From Paraprevotella clara YIT 11840 (GTDB taxonomy: Bacteria > Bacteroidota > Bacteroidia > Bacteroidales > Bacteroidaceae): a stretch of DNA of 64,000 nucleotides. The stretch lies in the NCBI RefSeq assembly GCF_000233955.1, contig NZ_JH376578.1, positions 18,695-82,694 of the forward strand. The letters are read 5' to 3'. Each line of letters opens with the position of its first letter. Within the stretch, counting starts at the first letter, position 1. Below, piece after piece: positions 51,883 to 59,867 of this stretch. A program made the translations under genes and the position numbers. The notes beneath the pieces are model-generated. The model saw nothing but the letters and a program-made list of their open reading frames with translations. It was not told the origin of the DNA and searched no databases.

Positions 51883-54390
51883 TTATCTCAGTTTCGCCCC
51901 CAACTTAGCCTGCAAGTTCGCAATCAGCTTATTCATAATCGCGTCGATTTGCTTGTCATTCAAGGTCTTCGTTTCATCTTGCAGCACGAAGTTCACGGCG
52001 TAACTCTTCTTCCCAGCTTCCAGATTCTTCCCTTCGTAGACATCGAAGAGCGTCACTTCCTTCAGCAACTTCTTCTCTGTGGAATAAGCCACCTTTTCTA
52101 TTTCGGCAAATTCCACGCCCTTGTCCAACAAGAGAGCCAAATCGCGGCTTACGGCAGGGAACTTGCCGATCTCGGTATAACTGATCTTGTTGTTGCGGAT
52201 GGCCTTCATCAGAAGTTTCCAGTTCAGGTCGGCATAATACACTTCATGATCCACATCCATCATCTTCTGGATTTTACGGCTCACGATACCCAACATGGCC
52301 AAAACCTTACCGCCACGGTTTTGAATCTCGATACCTTTTGAATAGATATCGTTACGGCTCGGCGCAAAAACCAATGCACCGAAATTCACACCCAGACGGG
52401 TCAGGATATTCAGCACGTAAGCTTTCAGTTCATAGAAAGAACTGTCTTCGTCAGGATGCGCCCACGAACCGCTCACCCGCTTGCCCGTCACCCACAGCCC
52501 GAGGTGATAGTCTTCCGAATAAGCGTCCAAAACGTGTTGGATGACCTCCGGGTCACGACTGCTGCTCACGCCGGAAACGATATCGGGACATTTATTCTCT
52601 TCGCGGAAATAGTAGCAATTTCCGAACTCGAAGAACTTCAAATCCGCGTTCTTGCGGTTGGCGTTGTGCGCAATACATTCCAAGCCCCCGAACAACAGCG
52701 TCTGGCGCATCGCGTTCAGGTCGGAACTCAACGGATTCATCAGTTTCACCAAATGCGAGGCCGGATAACTCTCCATCCCGTCATAATAGGCCGCACGCTG
52801 CAAAGAATTGTTCAGGATTTCATTGAAACCGCATCCCACCAACTGTTCTGCCACTAGATTCTGCAACTTGTGGCTTTTGTCATCATCGCCTTTGACATTC
52901 AGCGTAGAGCGCACCGCCGAAGGTATTTCCACATTATTATACCCGTACACGCGCAAGATGTCCTCCACCACATCGCACGGACGCTGCACGTCCACACGGT
53001 AGGCCGGCACCTGAAGTTTCAGCCCTTCGGCCGTTTCCTCCAGAATCTTCATCTCCAGACTCGTCACAATGCTTTTCACCGTATCCGCCCCGATGTTTTT
53101 CCCCATCAGGCCGTAAGCATATTCATAATTCAAATCCACCACGAAATCGGGCAACGGATTGGGATATACATCCTTAATCTCCATGGCTATTTCCCCGCCT
53201 GCCAGTTCCTTGCACAACATGGCAGCCTGTTTCAAGGCGTAAATCACACCATTCGGGTCGATACCCCGCTCGAAACGGAAAGAAGCATCGGTGCTCAAAC
53301 CATGACGGCGTGCACTCTTGCGAATCCACGTCGGATTGAAATAAGCACTTTCCAGCAATACGTTACGGGTCGTTTCATACGTTCCACTCCCTTTTCCGCC
53401 GAACACACCGGCGATACACATCGGCTCTTCCACGTTGCAGATAGCCAAATCTCGGTCGCTCAACTTATGTTCCTCGCCGTCGAGCGTCACGAAAGGCGTA
53501 CCTTCCGGCATGGTCTTCACCACCACTTTGCCCCCTTTGATCATATCGGCATCGAAACAGTGCAAAGGCTGTCCGTAGGCGAACATGATGTAATTCGTCA
53601 CATCCACGATATTGTTGATGGGGCGCAGACCGATCGTGCGCAATTTGTCTTGCAACCATTCCGGACTTTCCTTGACCTCGCAATTCCGGAGCGTCACGGC
53701 GGCATAACGGGGGCATGCCTCCGCGTTCTGCACTTCGATGTCTATGTCCAGCTCGTGGCTGTCCACCTTAAAACCGTCGCACGACGGACGGTGCAAAGCC
53801 GTCTTGTGGCCGTTCTGCACCAACCAGGCATACAGGTCGCGAGCCACACCGTAATGCGAGCAGGCGTCCGCACGGTTGGGCGTAATGTCCACTTCGATAA
53901 GATAGTCGCTCTTCAGGTTATAGTATTCCGCTGCCGGGGTTCCGGGTACAGCCGTCTCGGGCAACACGATGATGCCGTTGTGGTCCGTACCGATACCGAT
54001 TTCATCTTCGGCACAAATCATTCCGTGGCTTTCCACCCCGCGCAACTTGGATTTCTTGATGGTAAAACATTCGTCGCCGTCATACAATTTGCAACCTAGC
54101 GTGGCCACCACCACTTTCTGTCCGGCTGCCACGTTCGGCGCACCGCATACAATCTGTACCGGTTCTCCCTCGCCGAGATTCACCGTACATACGTGCATGT
54201 GGTCTGAATTGGGATGGGGCACGCAAGTCAGCACCTCGCCGATGACCAATCCCTGCAAACCGCCCTTCACCGGCTGCACTTCCTCCACGCAACCCACTTC
54301 CAGGCCTTCCGACGTCAACGCATCGGCCACTTCCTGAGCCGTCAATTCAAAATCGACATACTCTTTCAGCCAATTATAAGAGATATTCAT
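51883..54390 (-). CDS. pheT: Phenylalanyl-tRNA synthetase beta subunit
   Basis: An 835-residue PheT. The amino end has the EMAP/tRNA-binding fold (VIGEVLTCVPHPNSDHMHVC, CGAPNVAAGQKV), then B3/B4 editing (SSRDPEV region excluded), B5 (HRPS.. through NLNYEYAYGLMG), the catalytic-like core and a carboxy FDX-ACB domain (GKFPAVSRDLALLLDKGVEF). It pairs with PheS, not in this window. Its own promoter (TAATTTTG on the minus strand) lies at 54425-54432. Confidence 0.96.
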   Translation of the reverse strand: MNISYNWLKEYVDFELTAQEVADALTSEGLEVGCVEEVQPVKGGLQGLVIGEVLTCVPHPNSDHMHVCTVNLGEGEPVQIVCGAPNVAAGQKVVVATLGCKLYDGDECFTIKKSKLRGVESHGMICAEDEIGIGTDHNGIIVLPETAVPGTPAAEYYNLKSDYLIEVDITPNRADACSHYGVARDLYAWLVQNGHKTALHRPSCDGFKVDSHELDIDIEVQNAEACPRYAAVTLRNCEVKESPEWLQDKLRTIGLRPINNIVDVTNYIMFAYGQPLHCFDADMIKGGKVVVKTMPEGTPFVTLDGEEHKLSDRDLAICNVEEPMCIAGVFGGKGSGTYETTRNVLLESAYFNPTWIRKSARRHGLSTDASFRFERGIDPNGVIYALKQAAMLCKELAGGEIAMEIKDVYPNPLPDFVVDLNYEYAYGLMGKNIGADTVKSIVTSLEMKILEETAEGLKLQVPAYRVDVQRPCDVVEDILRVYGYNNVEIPSAVRSTLNVKGDDDKSHKLQNLVAEQLVGCGFNEILNNSLQRAAYYDGMESYPASHLVKLMNPLSSDLNAMRQTLLFGGLECIAHNANRKNADLKFFEFGNCYYFREENKCPDIVSGVSSSRDPEVIQHVLDAYSEDYHLGLWVTGKRVSGSWAHPDEDSSFYELKAYVLNILTRLGVNFGALVFAPSRNDIYSKGIEIQNRGGKVLAMLGIVSRKIQKMMDVDHEVYYADLNWKLLMKAIRNNKISYTEIGKFPAVSRDLALLLDKGVEFAEIEKVAYSTEKKLLKEVTLFDVYEGKNLEAGKKSYAVNFVLQDETKTLNDKQIDAIMNKLIANLQAKLGAKLR

Positions 54391-54424
54391 ATCTTAAGAT
54401 TTTAATTTATTTCGAAATAACGCG

Positions 54425-54432
54425 CAAAATTA
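54425..54432 (-). promoter_or_regulatory. -7 box of pheT
   Basis: Minus-strand TAATTTTG, full consensus match, 35 nt before the pheT ATG. Confidence 0.5.
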
Positions 54433-54517
54433 CACTTTTTCAGGCAATCCACCAAAGGGAATGCAGACAAAGCCTCAAGCAACCAGTGAGTTTCGTCCAC
54501 ACCCCGTTCCCACGTTG

Positions 54518-56077
54518 TCAAAATGGAAGAGGACCTTCGGGCAGAGGCGCACCGAAAGGAGACGCCGCATCCGACGGAGGCACCATGTCGGCCGCAGGCA
54601 AAGGTACATCCTCTCCCTGTCCGGCACCGAAAGCCACGGCCTCGCCCGGCATGGGCACATAGGCGTCTTCTTCCGGATCCTGGAAACGGGCGTATTCCCC
54701 ACGGAACTTCAGCAACACGTCGCCCACGGCACCGTTACGGTGCTTGGCGATGATGATTTCCGCCATGCCGTGCAGGTCGTGCCCCTTTTCGTCCTGGTAA
54801 ATCTTGTAATATTCGGGGCGATGGATAAAACAAACCATATCGGCATCCTGCTCGATGGCACCGGATTCACGCAAGTCGCTCAACTGCGGACGCTTGCCGT
54901 CTATACCCTCACGGTTCTCCACCCCACGGTTCAACTGGCTCAGCGCAATAATCGGTATGTTCAATTCCTTGGCCAGCCCCTTGAGCGAACGCGAAATGGT
55001 GCTGACCTCTTCCTGACGGCTGCCGAACGACATTCCACTGGCATTCATCAACTGGAGATAGTCTATCAGGATAATCTTGACCCCATGCTCGCGCACCAAA
55101 CGGCGGGCTTTCGTACGCAACTCGAAAACGGACAGCGACGGCGTATCGTCCACATAAAACGGGGCATCATACAGTTGGGTGATTTTATTATCCAACTGCG
55201 ACCATTCGTAAGGCGCCAACTGCCCGCTTTTCAATTTCTCGCCCGGAATCTCGCACACGTTGACAATCATACGGTTGACCAACTGCACGTTGCTCATTTC
55301 CAACGAGAACATGGCTACCGGAATCTTCATGTCCACCGCCATCTTCTTGGCCATGGAGAGCACGAAAGCCGTCTTTCCCATGGCCGGACGGGCTGCAATG
55401 ATGACCAAATCGGAGTTTTGCCAACCGGAAGTCATCTTGTCCAACTTTTCGAAGCCGCTGCTCAACCCGCTCAATCCGTCGCTGCGCGCCGCCGCCTTCT
55501 GCAACATGTCGTAAGCCTCGCGAATCACGGGATTGATTTGCGTATAGTCTTTCTTCATGTTCTGTTGCGAAATCTCAAAGAGCTTTCCCTCGGCCTCCTG
55601 CATCAGGTCGTCCACATCCACCGTCGTGTCAAAAGCCTTCGTCTGTACCAGACTGGTGAAAGTAATCAGCTCGCGTGCCAGGAATTTCTGCGCGATGATA
55701 CGGGCATGGTATTCGATATGGGCGGAAGAAGCCACTTTGCCGCTCAGTTGCGTGATATAGAACGGGCCGCCCACTTCCTCCAGTTTGCCCATGGTATTCA
55801 GGTGTTCCGTCACCGTCAGGATATCCACCGGCTTCTGCTGGAGGTTCAGCGTGCGGATGGCCTCATAGATAAGCTGGTGGCGATGATCGTAAAAACTCTC
55901 GGGACGCAATATCTCGCTCACCTGCGAATAGGCATCCTGCTCTATCATCAATGCGCCCAACACAGCCTCTTCAAATTCAAGAGCCTGCGGCTGTACATGT
56001 CCGTAGGCATCCTCCTCCGGCACGTTCACTTTAGCGCGCGCGGAAGTGCGCCGCCCTGTCTTTCTCGGTTCTGCCAT
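54518..56077 (-). CDS. dnaB: Replicative DNA helicase DnaB
   Basis: A 519-residue hexameric helicase from the MAEPRKTGRRTSARAK start (56077); the frame is open a further 21 codons but those include the promoter. Amino helical domain (residues about 35-135), linker, and RecA-like motor with LVIIAARPAMGKTAFVLSMA (Walker A), IILIDYLQLMNASG (Walker B) and the DnaB-specific GLAKELNIPIIALSQLNRGV and HRPEYYKIYQDEKG. No intein interrupts these motifs. A Pro/Ala-rich tail of about 45 residues is extra. Confidence 0.95.
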   Translation of the reverse strand: MAEPRKTGRRTSARAKVNVPEEDAYGHVQPQALEFEEAVLGALMIEQDAYSQVSEILRPESFYDHRHQLIYEAIRTLNLQQKPVDILTVTEHLNTMGKLEEVGGPFYITQLSGKVASSAHIEYHARIIAQKFLARELITFTSLVQTKAFDTTVDVDDLMQEAEGKLFEISQQNMKKDYTQINPVIREAYDMLQKAAARSDGLSGLSSGFEKLDKMTSGWQNSDLVIIAARPAMGKTAFVLSMAKKMAVDMKIPVAMFSLEMSNVQLVNRMIVNVCEIPGEKLKSGQLAPYEWSQLDNKITQLYDAPFYVDDTPSLSVFELRTKARRLVREHGVKIILIDYLQLMNASGMSFGSRQEEVSTISRSLKGLAKELNIPIIALSQLNRGVENREGIDGKRPQLSDLRESGAIEQDADMVCFIHRPEYYKIYQDEKGHDLHGMAEIIIAKHRNGAVGDVLLKFRGEYARFQDPEEDAYVPMPGEAVAFGAGQGEDVPLPAADMVPPSDAASPFGAPLPEGPLPF

Positions 56078-56180
56078 ATCAAGTCTGATTTTACGTGCAA
56101 AGATAATCCTTTCCCTCCTAAAAAAGCCTCCGGACCACATTCTTTTATGAACATTTTATCTACCGTTTCCAAACATTGCT

Positions 56181-56188
56181 TACCTTTG
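56181..56188 (+). promoter_or_regulatory. -7 box of ispE
   Basis: TACCTTTG, full TAnnTTTG match, 21 nt before the ATG. On the minus strand 56098-56105 reads TATCTTTG, the likely -7 box of dnaB. Confidence 0.5.
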
Positions 56189-56208
56189 CATACATAAAAC
56201 ATCATATT

Positions 56209-57093
56209 ATGATTTGCCATCCCAACGCTAAAATCAATTTGGGACTGAACGTCACGGAACGCCGTCCCGACGGTTACCATAACCTGGAAACCGTATTCTA
56301 CCCCATCCCGCTGTGCGACACGTTGCAATTCAGTACGGACGCCGGAACGGACAGCCACCGTCCGGAGGGTATTTTCCCCAACGACATTCCCCTGCAAGAA
56401 CACTCCACGGAAGATTATACATTCCGGTCGGGCGGCATCGACATCGACTGTCCGCCGGAGCAGAACCTGCTCATCAAGGGCCTGCGCCTGATACGGGAAC
56501 ATTATGCACTCCCCCACCTTTATATATCGTTGCATAAGCAAATCCCGTCGGGCGCAGGCTTAGGGGGCGGCTCGTCGGACGCAGCTCATACGATGAAAAG
56601 CCTCAACCAAATGTTTAACCTCGGCCTGTTCGACAACGAACTTGAAGAACGCGTGACCGGTTTGGGAGCCGACTGTCCTTTCTTCGTGCGCAACCGTCCG
56701 GTATTTGCCACGGGCATCGGCAATATCTTCACTCCTATCGGCCTTTCACTCTCCGGCTGGCATCTCGTTTTAGTGAAGCCCGACATCTTCGTGTCCACGA
56801 AAGAAGCCTACGCCCGAATCATCCCCCGAAGACCCGAAACGCCTATCACAGACATCATCCGCCGCCCCGTAGAGAAATGGAAAAACCTCCTGACGAACGA
56901 TTTCGAAGAAGGAGTCTTTGCCCTCCATCCCGAAATCACAGACATTAAGGCACGGCTGTACGACCGGGGAGCGGCATACGCTTCCATGAGCGGTTCGGGT
57001 TCGAGCGTTTTCGGCCTTTTCCGGACGGCACCGGAAGAAACGGATATGCGCAGGCTTTTCCCGGGAAGCTTTTATTTTCAGGCCTTGCTTTAG
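56209..57093 (+). CDS. ispE: 4-diphosphocytidyl-2-C-methyl-D-erythritol kinase
   Basis: A 294-residue GHMP kinase of the non-mevalonate isoprenoid pathway that phosphorylates CDP-methylerythritol. The best start is MICHPNAKINLGLNVTERRP at 56209; the frame is open 11 codons further upstream but those overlap the promoter. The glycine-rich P-loop is IPSGAGLGGGSSDAA, preceded by DGYHNLETVFYPI and followed by GADCPFFVRNRPVFATGIG; the carboxy YASMSGSGSSVFGLF is the third GHMP motif. Divergent from dnaB, with a shared 130-bp promoter region. Confidence 0.95.
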   Translation: MICHPNAKINLGLNVTERRPDGYHNLETVFYPIPLCDTLQFSTDAGTDSHRPEGIFPNDIPLQEHSTEDYTFRSGGIDIDCPPEQNLLIKGLRLIREHYALPHLYISLHKQIPSGAGLGGGSSDAAHTMKSLNQMFNLGLFDNELEERVTGLGADCPFFVRNRPVFATGIGNIFTPIGLSLSGWHLVLVKPDIFVSTKEAYARIIPRRPETPITDIIRRPVEKWKNLLTNDFEEGVFALHPEITDIKARLYDRGAAYASMSGSGSSVFGLFRTAPEETDMRRLFPGSFYFQALL

Positions 57094-57443
57094 GTGAATG
57101 CCCCTTTCTCACCACATCCTTCACCATAAGCCATTGAATGACAGTATCAAAGCAAAAAGGGTGAAGGATGTTTTCACACCGCGAAAACGCATCCGCGTGA
57201 AGGCACGGTGAAGGCCAAGAGCACAGAGCCTTCACCATAAGTCGCTGTCATTGAGGAAGTATGAAGGATGCGAACCTTTTTTTGTATTCTCGTATAGAAA
57301 GGGGTGGAAGACGGGAAAAAGCCTTCAATACATGCCTCAAACGATGTCAGCCGATTCAAGAATCGCTTGGCTGAGATTGAAAAATCGTTTGGCTGAGAAC
57401 GGAAAATCGTTTAGCGGTCATTTTTTCAGCCGTTTCACGTTCC
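57094..57443. other. Intergenic region of GGTGAAGG repeats and copy E
   Basis: About 350 bp with no gene. GGTGAAGG-like motifs recur in both orientations (57115-57125, 57160-57170, near 57195, 57208 and 57228); CATCCTTCACC (57115-57125) pairs perfectly with GGTGAAGGATG (57160-57170). The motif CCTTCACCATAAG occurs twice, at 57118 and 57229. This is followed by the dispersed repeat at 57358. Confidence 0.55.
57358..57417 (+). repeat. Dispersed 22-bp-period repeat, copy E
   Basis: Units AAGAATCGCTTGGCTGAG+ATTG, AAAAATCGTTTGGCTGAG+AACG and GAAAATCGTTTAGCGG in tandem. With copy C it is the best-preserved member. Confidence 0.75.
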
Positions 57444-57521
57444 TTAAGGCATACTTCCAGCTCCCCAATCCACGATACTCAAATCCTTCACCGGATGATA
57501 GAACGTATCGGGCATCCGTTC
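57444..57521 (-). pseudogene. Duplicated 3' end of the 58321 glycosyltransferase-like gene
   Basis: On the minus strand this segment encodes ERMPDTFYHPVKDLSIVDWG followed by AGSMP and a stop. It matches the last 25 residues of the 58321-59067 gene at 23 of 25 positions, with the DNA about 90 percent identical. The codons upstream diverge at once and there is no start. It is therefore a remnant, left either by duplication of the downstream gene end or by loss of a tandem paralogue. The toxin-antitoxin pair lies between the remnant and the intact gene. Confidence 0.7.
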
Positions 57522-57620
57522 GGTGAAACGGCGAACTATCTTTTCTTCCTAAAGCATTGCACAGCAAAAGAATAATTGTAACTTTGTACCACATGAACAA
57601 TCAATAAAGGAGAAAACGAT

Positions 57621-57875
57621 ATGAACACAATGGTCTTTCTGGAAGATACCCTGAACCAGTTGCAGTCCTTCAGCACAGACGAAAAGCAATGGCTAGCAGA
57701 CAAACTGTACGAGCAGATTCGGGAGGAGAAGAAAAAGGAGAAGTTGGTGTTCCCGCATATCTCCAAAGGATATAAGCCTAATCGCGAGGTGCTCGACATG
57801 GTGGCCGACCGCCTGCCTGTGGAAATTGACGTGGAAGCCGAACAAATAAAAATGTGGGAGGAACGCACCAAATGA
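57621..57875 (+). CDS. Antitoxin-like protein paired with PIN toxin
   Basis: An 84-residue protein with charged amphipathic helices (FLEDTLNQLQSFSTDEKQWL, ADKLYEQIREEKKKEKLVFP) and an acidic carboxy end (EIDVEAEQIKMWEERTK). It overlaps the toxin gene by ATGA, a classic toxin-antitoxin arrangement. The small, charged shape fits the antitoxin role; I do not recognise a specific DNA-binding motif. Such antitoxins usually neutralise the toxin and repress the operon. Confidence 0.72.
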   Translation: MNTMVFLEDTLNQLQSFSTDEKQWLADKLYEQIREEKKKEKLVFPHISKGYKPNREVLDMVADRLPVEIDVEAEQIKMWEERTK

Positions 57876-58285
57876 AAGTATTCTTAGACACGAATGTCCT
57901 CGTAGACTATCTGAACAAACGTGAACCTTTCTTCGAGGATGCCGCGAGCATCATCGGCATCTGCCTCTCGGGACAGGTTAAAGGCGTATTGTCTGCCCTT
58001 TCTGTAGTCAATGCCGCCTACATCATGCGAAAGGCATATACCAAAGATTCCCTGATGGCCAAAATGGAATGGTTGGCAACAGCCTTTGAAATCTCCCCCA
58101 TCAACCGGCAGACCATCCACGATGCCCTCACCTCCCGTGCCGCCGACTTCGAGGATGCCGTGCAATGCTTCTCTGCCGTACAATCCAGATCAGACCTCAT
58201 CCTCACCCGTGACAAGTCCGGCTTCAACGGTCTTGTCCTCCCGGTGATGACCCCTGCCGAATTCCTGGCACGCTGCGCGGAATAG
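57872..58285 (+). CDS. PIN-domain ribonuclease toxin (VapC type)
   Basis: A 137-residue PIN protein; the MKVFLDTNVLVDYLNKREPF start (57872) is preferred over an upstream GTG. The metal-binding acidic residues are seen in FLDTNVLVDYL (Asp6), in the central helical part and in RAADFEDAVQCFSA, with a last one in LILTRDKSGF. VapC toxins cleave tRNA-fMet or rRNA to halt growth. The partner lies immediately upstream and overlaps. Relation to the flanking glycosyltransferase genes appears to be insertion, not function. Confidence 0.85.
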   Translation: MKVFLDTNVLVDYLNKREPFFEDAASIIGICLSGQVKGVLSALSVVNAAYIMRKAYTKDSLMAKMEWLATAFEISPINRQTIHDALTSRAADFEDAVQCFSAVQSRSDLILTRDKSGFNGLVLPVMTPAEFLARCAE

Positions 58286-58320
58286 CACCAAAAGACCTAT
58301 CCACTTTTGACCATACGCCT

Positions 58321-59067
58321 TTAGGGCATATCTCCAACTCCCCAATCCACGATACTCAAATCTTTCACCGGATGATAGAACGTATCGGGCATACGCTCGT
58401 TCATATACTTGCTTTCGTAAAGTTCTGCCGGTCCCCAGGAAACTTGGAAATTGTAGCCGAAGTTTTCAAACTGCCGAACCACATACCTGCCATTATACGC
58501 CATAGTAGGCAGCAGGAACTCGTAATGGATGGAATCATTGCGTGTCATGAACTCTGCCACGTCCGTTAAGAAACCATGACTGACATACAAGATGTGACAC
58601 CAAGAGAAATAAAGATGCTCAAAAGGACAGGCCTGTATATACCGGACAGGCCAATGTTTTTGCGGACCGCCCTCCACATCGGTGGCAATATGGATATAAT
58701 CCACCGCGTCCTCGACATTGACCCGTTGGACGAAACGGCGAAAATCCCCATGTAGCACAATATCATTTTCCATCAGCAGGTAATGGTCGTAACGATATTG
58801 TTCCGCACATTCCGCCAAAGCTACAAAAGTGTTGGGTAGCAACCTCTCATTCTGATGGAAAAAACCTTTCAATCCGACAGACTCAAAAAAACAGAAGCGA
58901 AATCCGGGGTAATCATCTTCTTTTATCGGATGGGCAGATTGGTCGTATAAAACCAAAAGGTCCATCACCCCTTCCACTTCCTTTTTGAGGTAAGCCAGGT
59001 AATCCAATATGCCTTCGTCCAATTTATGTGTGGCAAAGACCAAACAATTATGATTGTAATTTTCCAT
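58321..59067 (-). CDS. GT-A-like putative glycosyltransferase 1
   Basis: A 248-residue soluble protein with a nucleotide-sugar-transferase look: beta-strand opening CLVFATHKLDEGILDYLAYL, central YDHYLLMENDIVLHGDF (Glu100 and Asp102 in a DxD-like metal site), and later EFLLPTMAYNGRYVVRQFEN. It is a paralogue of the 59096 protein (FVTHIYNED.., LIEYDVRFNGDW, EVLLPTLFKYF, YHPVK). It lies last in a minus-strand operon with a C39-ABC exporter, 28 nt after 59096. A duplicated copy of its 3' end lies at 57444-57521. Substrate and acceptor unknown. Confidence 0.75.
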   Translation of the reverse strand: MENYNHNCLVFATHKLDEGILDYLAYLKKEVEGVMDLLVLYDQSAHPIKEDDYPGFRFCFFESVGLKGFFHQNERLLPNTFVALAECAEQYRYDHYLLMENDIVLHGDFRRFVQRVNVEDAVDYIHIATDVEGGPQKHWPVRYIQACPFEHLYFSWCHILYVSHGFLTDVAEFMTRNDSIHYEFLLPTMAYNGRYVVRQFENFGYNFQVSWGPAELYESKYMNERMPDTFYHPVKDLSIVDWGVGDMP

Positions 59068-59095
59068 TATCTTCTATCTTACTTGTTTTAGTTTA

Positions 59096-59857
59096 TTACT
59101 TCACCGGATGATAAATCATACCAGACAATGCCATTTCACCCTCCGTATGAGCAGGACGGAAACGATGAGTACATTTGTCCCCGCAAACATCATTCGGGTC
59201 ATCCGTATAAAACAATCCCGAACAACCGGTGTATATAAATCTGCCATTCCCCCCAAAATCGGATATTTTCAAATTGAAGTATTTGAACAACGTAGGCAAC
59301 AACACTTCGTAATGTCCTCTGTCCCCCAATTTGCAACGTTCATGCCCCAAAGCAAGTGCCCTATTTGAAATTCGGCATATCGGATTGAAAGAACGTAACA
59401 ACATCTTATGATTCAGTTTGATATTGACCAATTCTATCTCTTTCCATCTTGTCCATCGGGTATCCCCGGAAAAGTCTCCAATATGGGCAGAAATAAAATC
59501 GTCATCCTTATCCGCAAAGAACTCGAAATAGTTTTTCCAATCCCCATTGAAACGGACATCATATTCTATAAGCCAATAATAGTCACAACCGGTATGTTTG
59601 AGATAAAAGTCCAACATCACGAAGTGGAAATTCCCGTCCATCAAAGTACATCCCCACGAACGATACCCCAACCCATTGAGTTCCTTGACGGTGAAGGGGA
59701 AAGAACGGATGCCATCCGGCAGCGTGATTCGCACCTTGTCTGCCTGAAAGCCAACATACAATGTGGCAAAGTCCTTGGTCTCTTCATGTAACTTGATGAT
59801 TTGCCGTTCTATATCCTCATTATAAATATGCGTCACAAACAATATTGCCGTCTTCAT
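59096..59857 (-). CDS. GT-A-like putative glycosyltransferase 2
   Basis: A 253-residue protein with the same plan as the 58321 product: TAILFVTHIYNEDIERQIIK, DYYWLIEYDVRFNGDWKNYF (Glu98, Asp100) and EVLLPTLFKYFNLKISDFGG. The WLIEYDVRFxGDW block resembles the DUF3405-type region of fungal and bacterial proteins assigned to the GT-A fold. It ends IYHPVK at the stop, the same sequence found inside the 58321 carboxy end. Start is 10 nt downstream of the DUF707-LanC gene. Confidence 0.75.
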   Translation of the reverse strand: MKTAILFVTHIYNEDIERQIIKLHEETKDFATLYVGFQADKVRITLPDGIRSFPFTVKELNGLGYRSWGCTLMDGNFHFVMLDFYLKHTGCDYYWLIEYDVRFNGDWKNYFEFFADKDDDFISAHIGDFSGDTRWTRWKEIELVNIKLNHKMLLRSFNPICRISNRALALGHERCKLGDRGHYEVLLPTLFKYFNLKISDFGGNGRFIYTGCSGLFYTDDPNDVCGDKCTHRFRPAHTEGEMALSGMIYHPVK

Positions 59858-59867
59858 AGCCTTCTCC

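Noticed and set aside
54518..56077. Intein inside dnaB
   Set aside because: All helicase motifs follow each other at normal spacing with no insertion.
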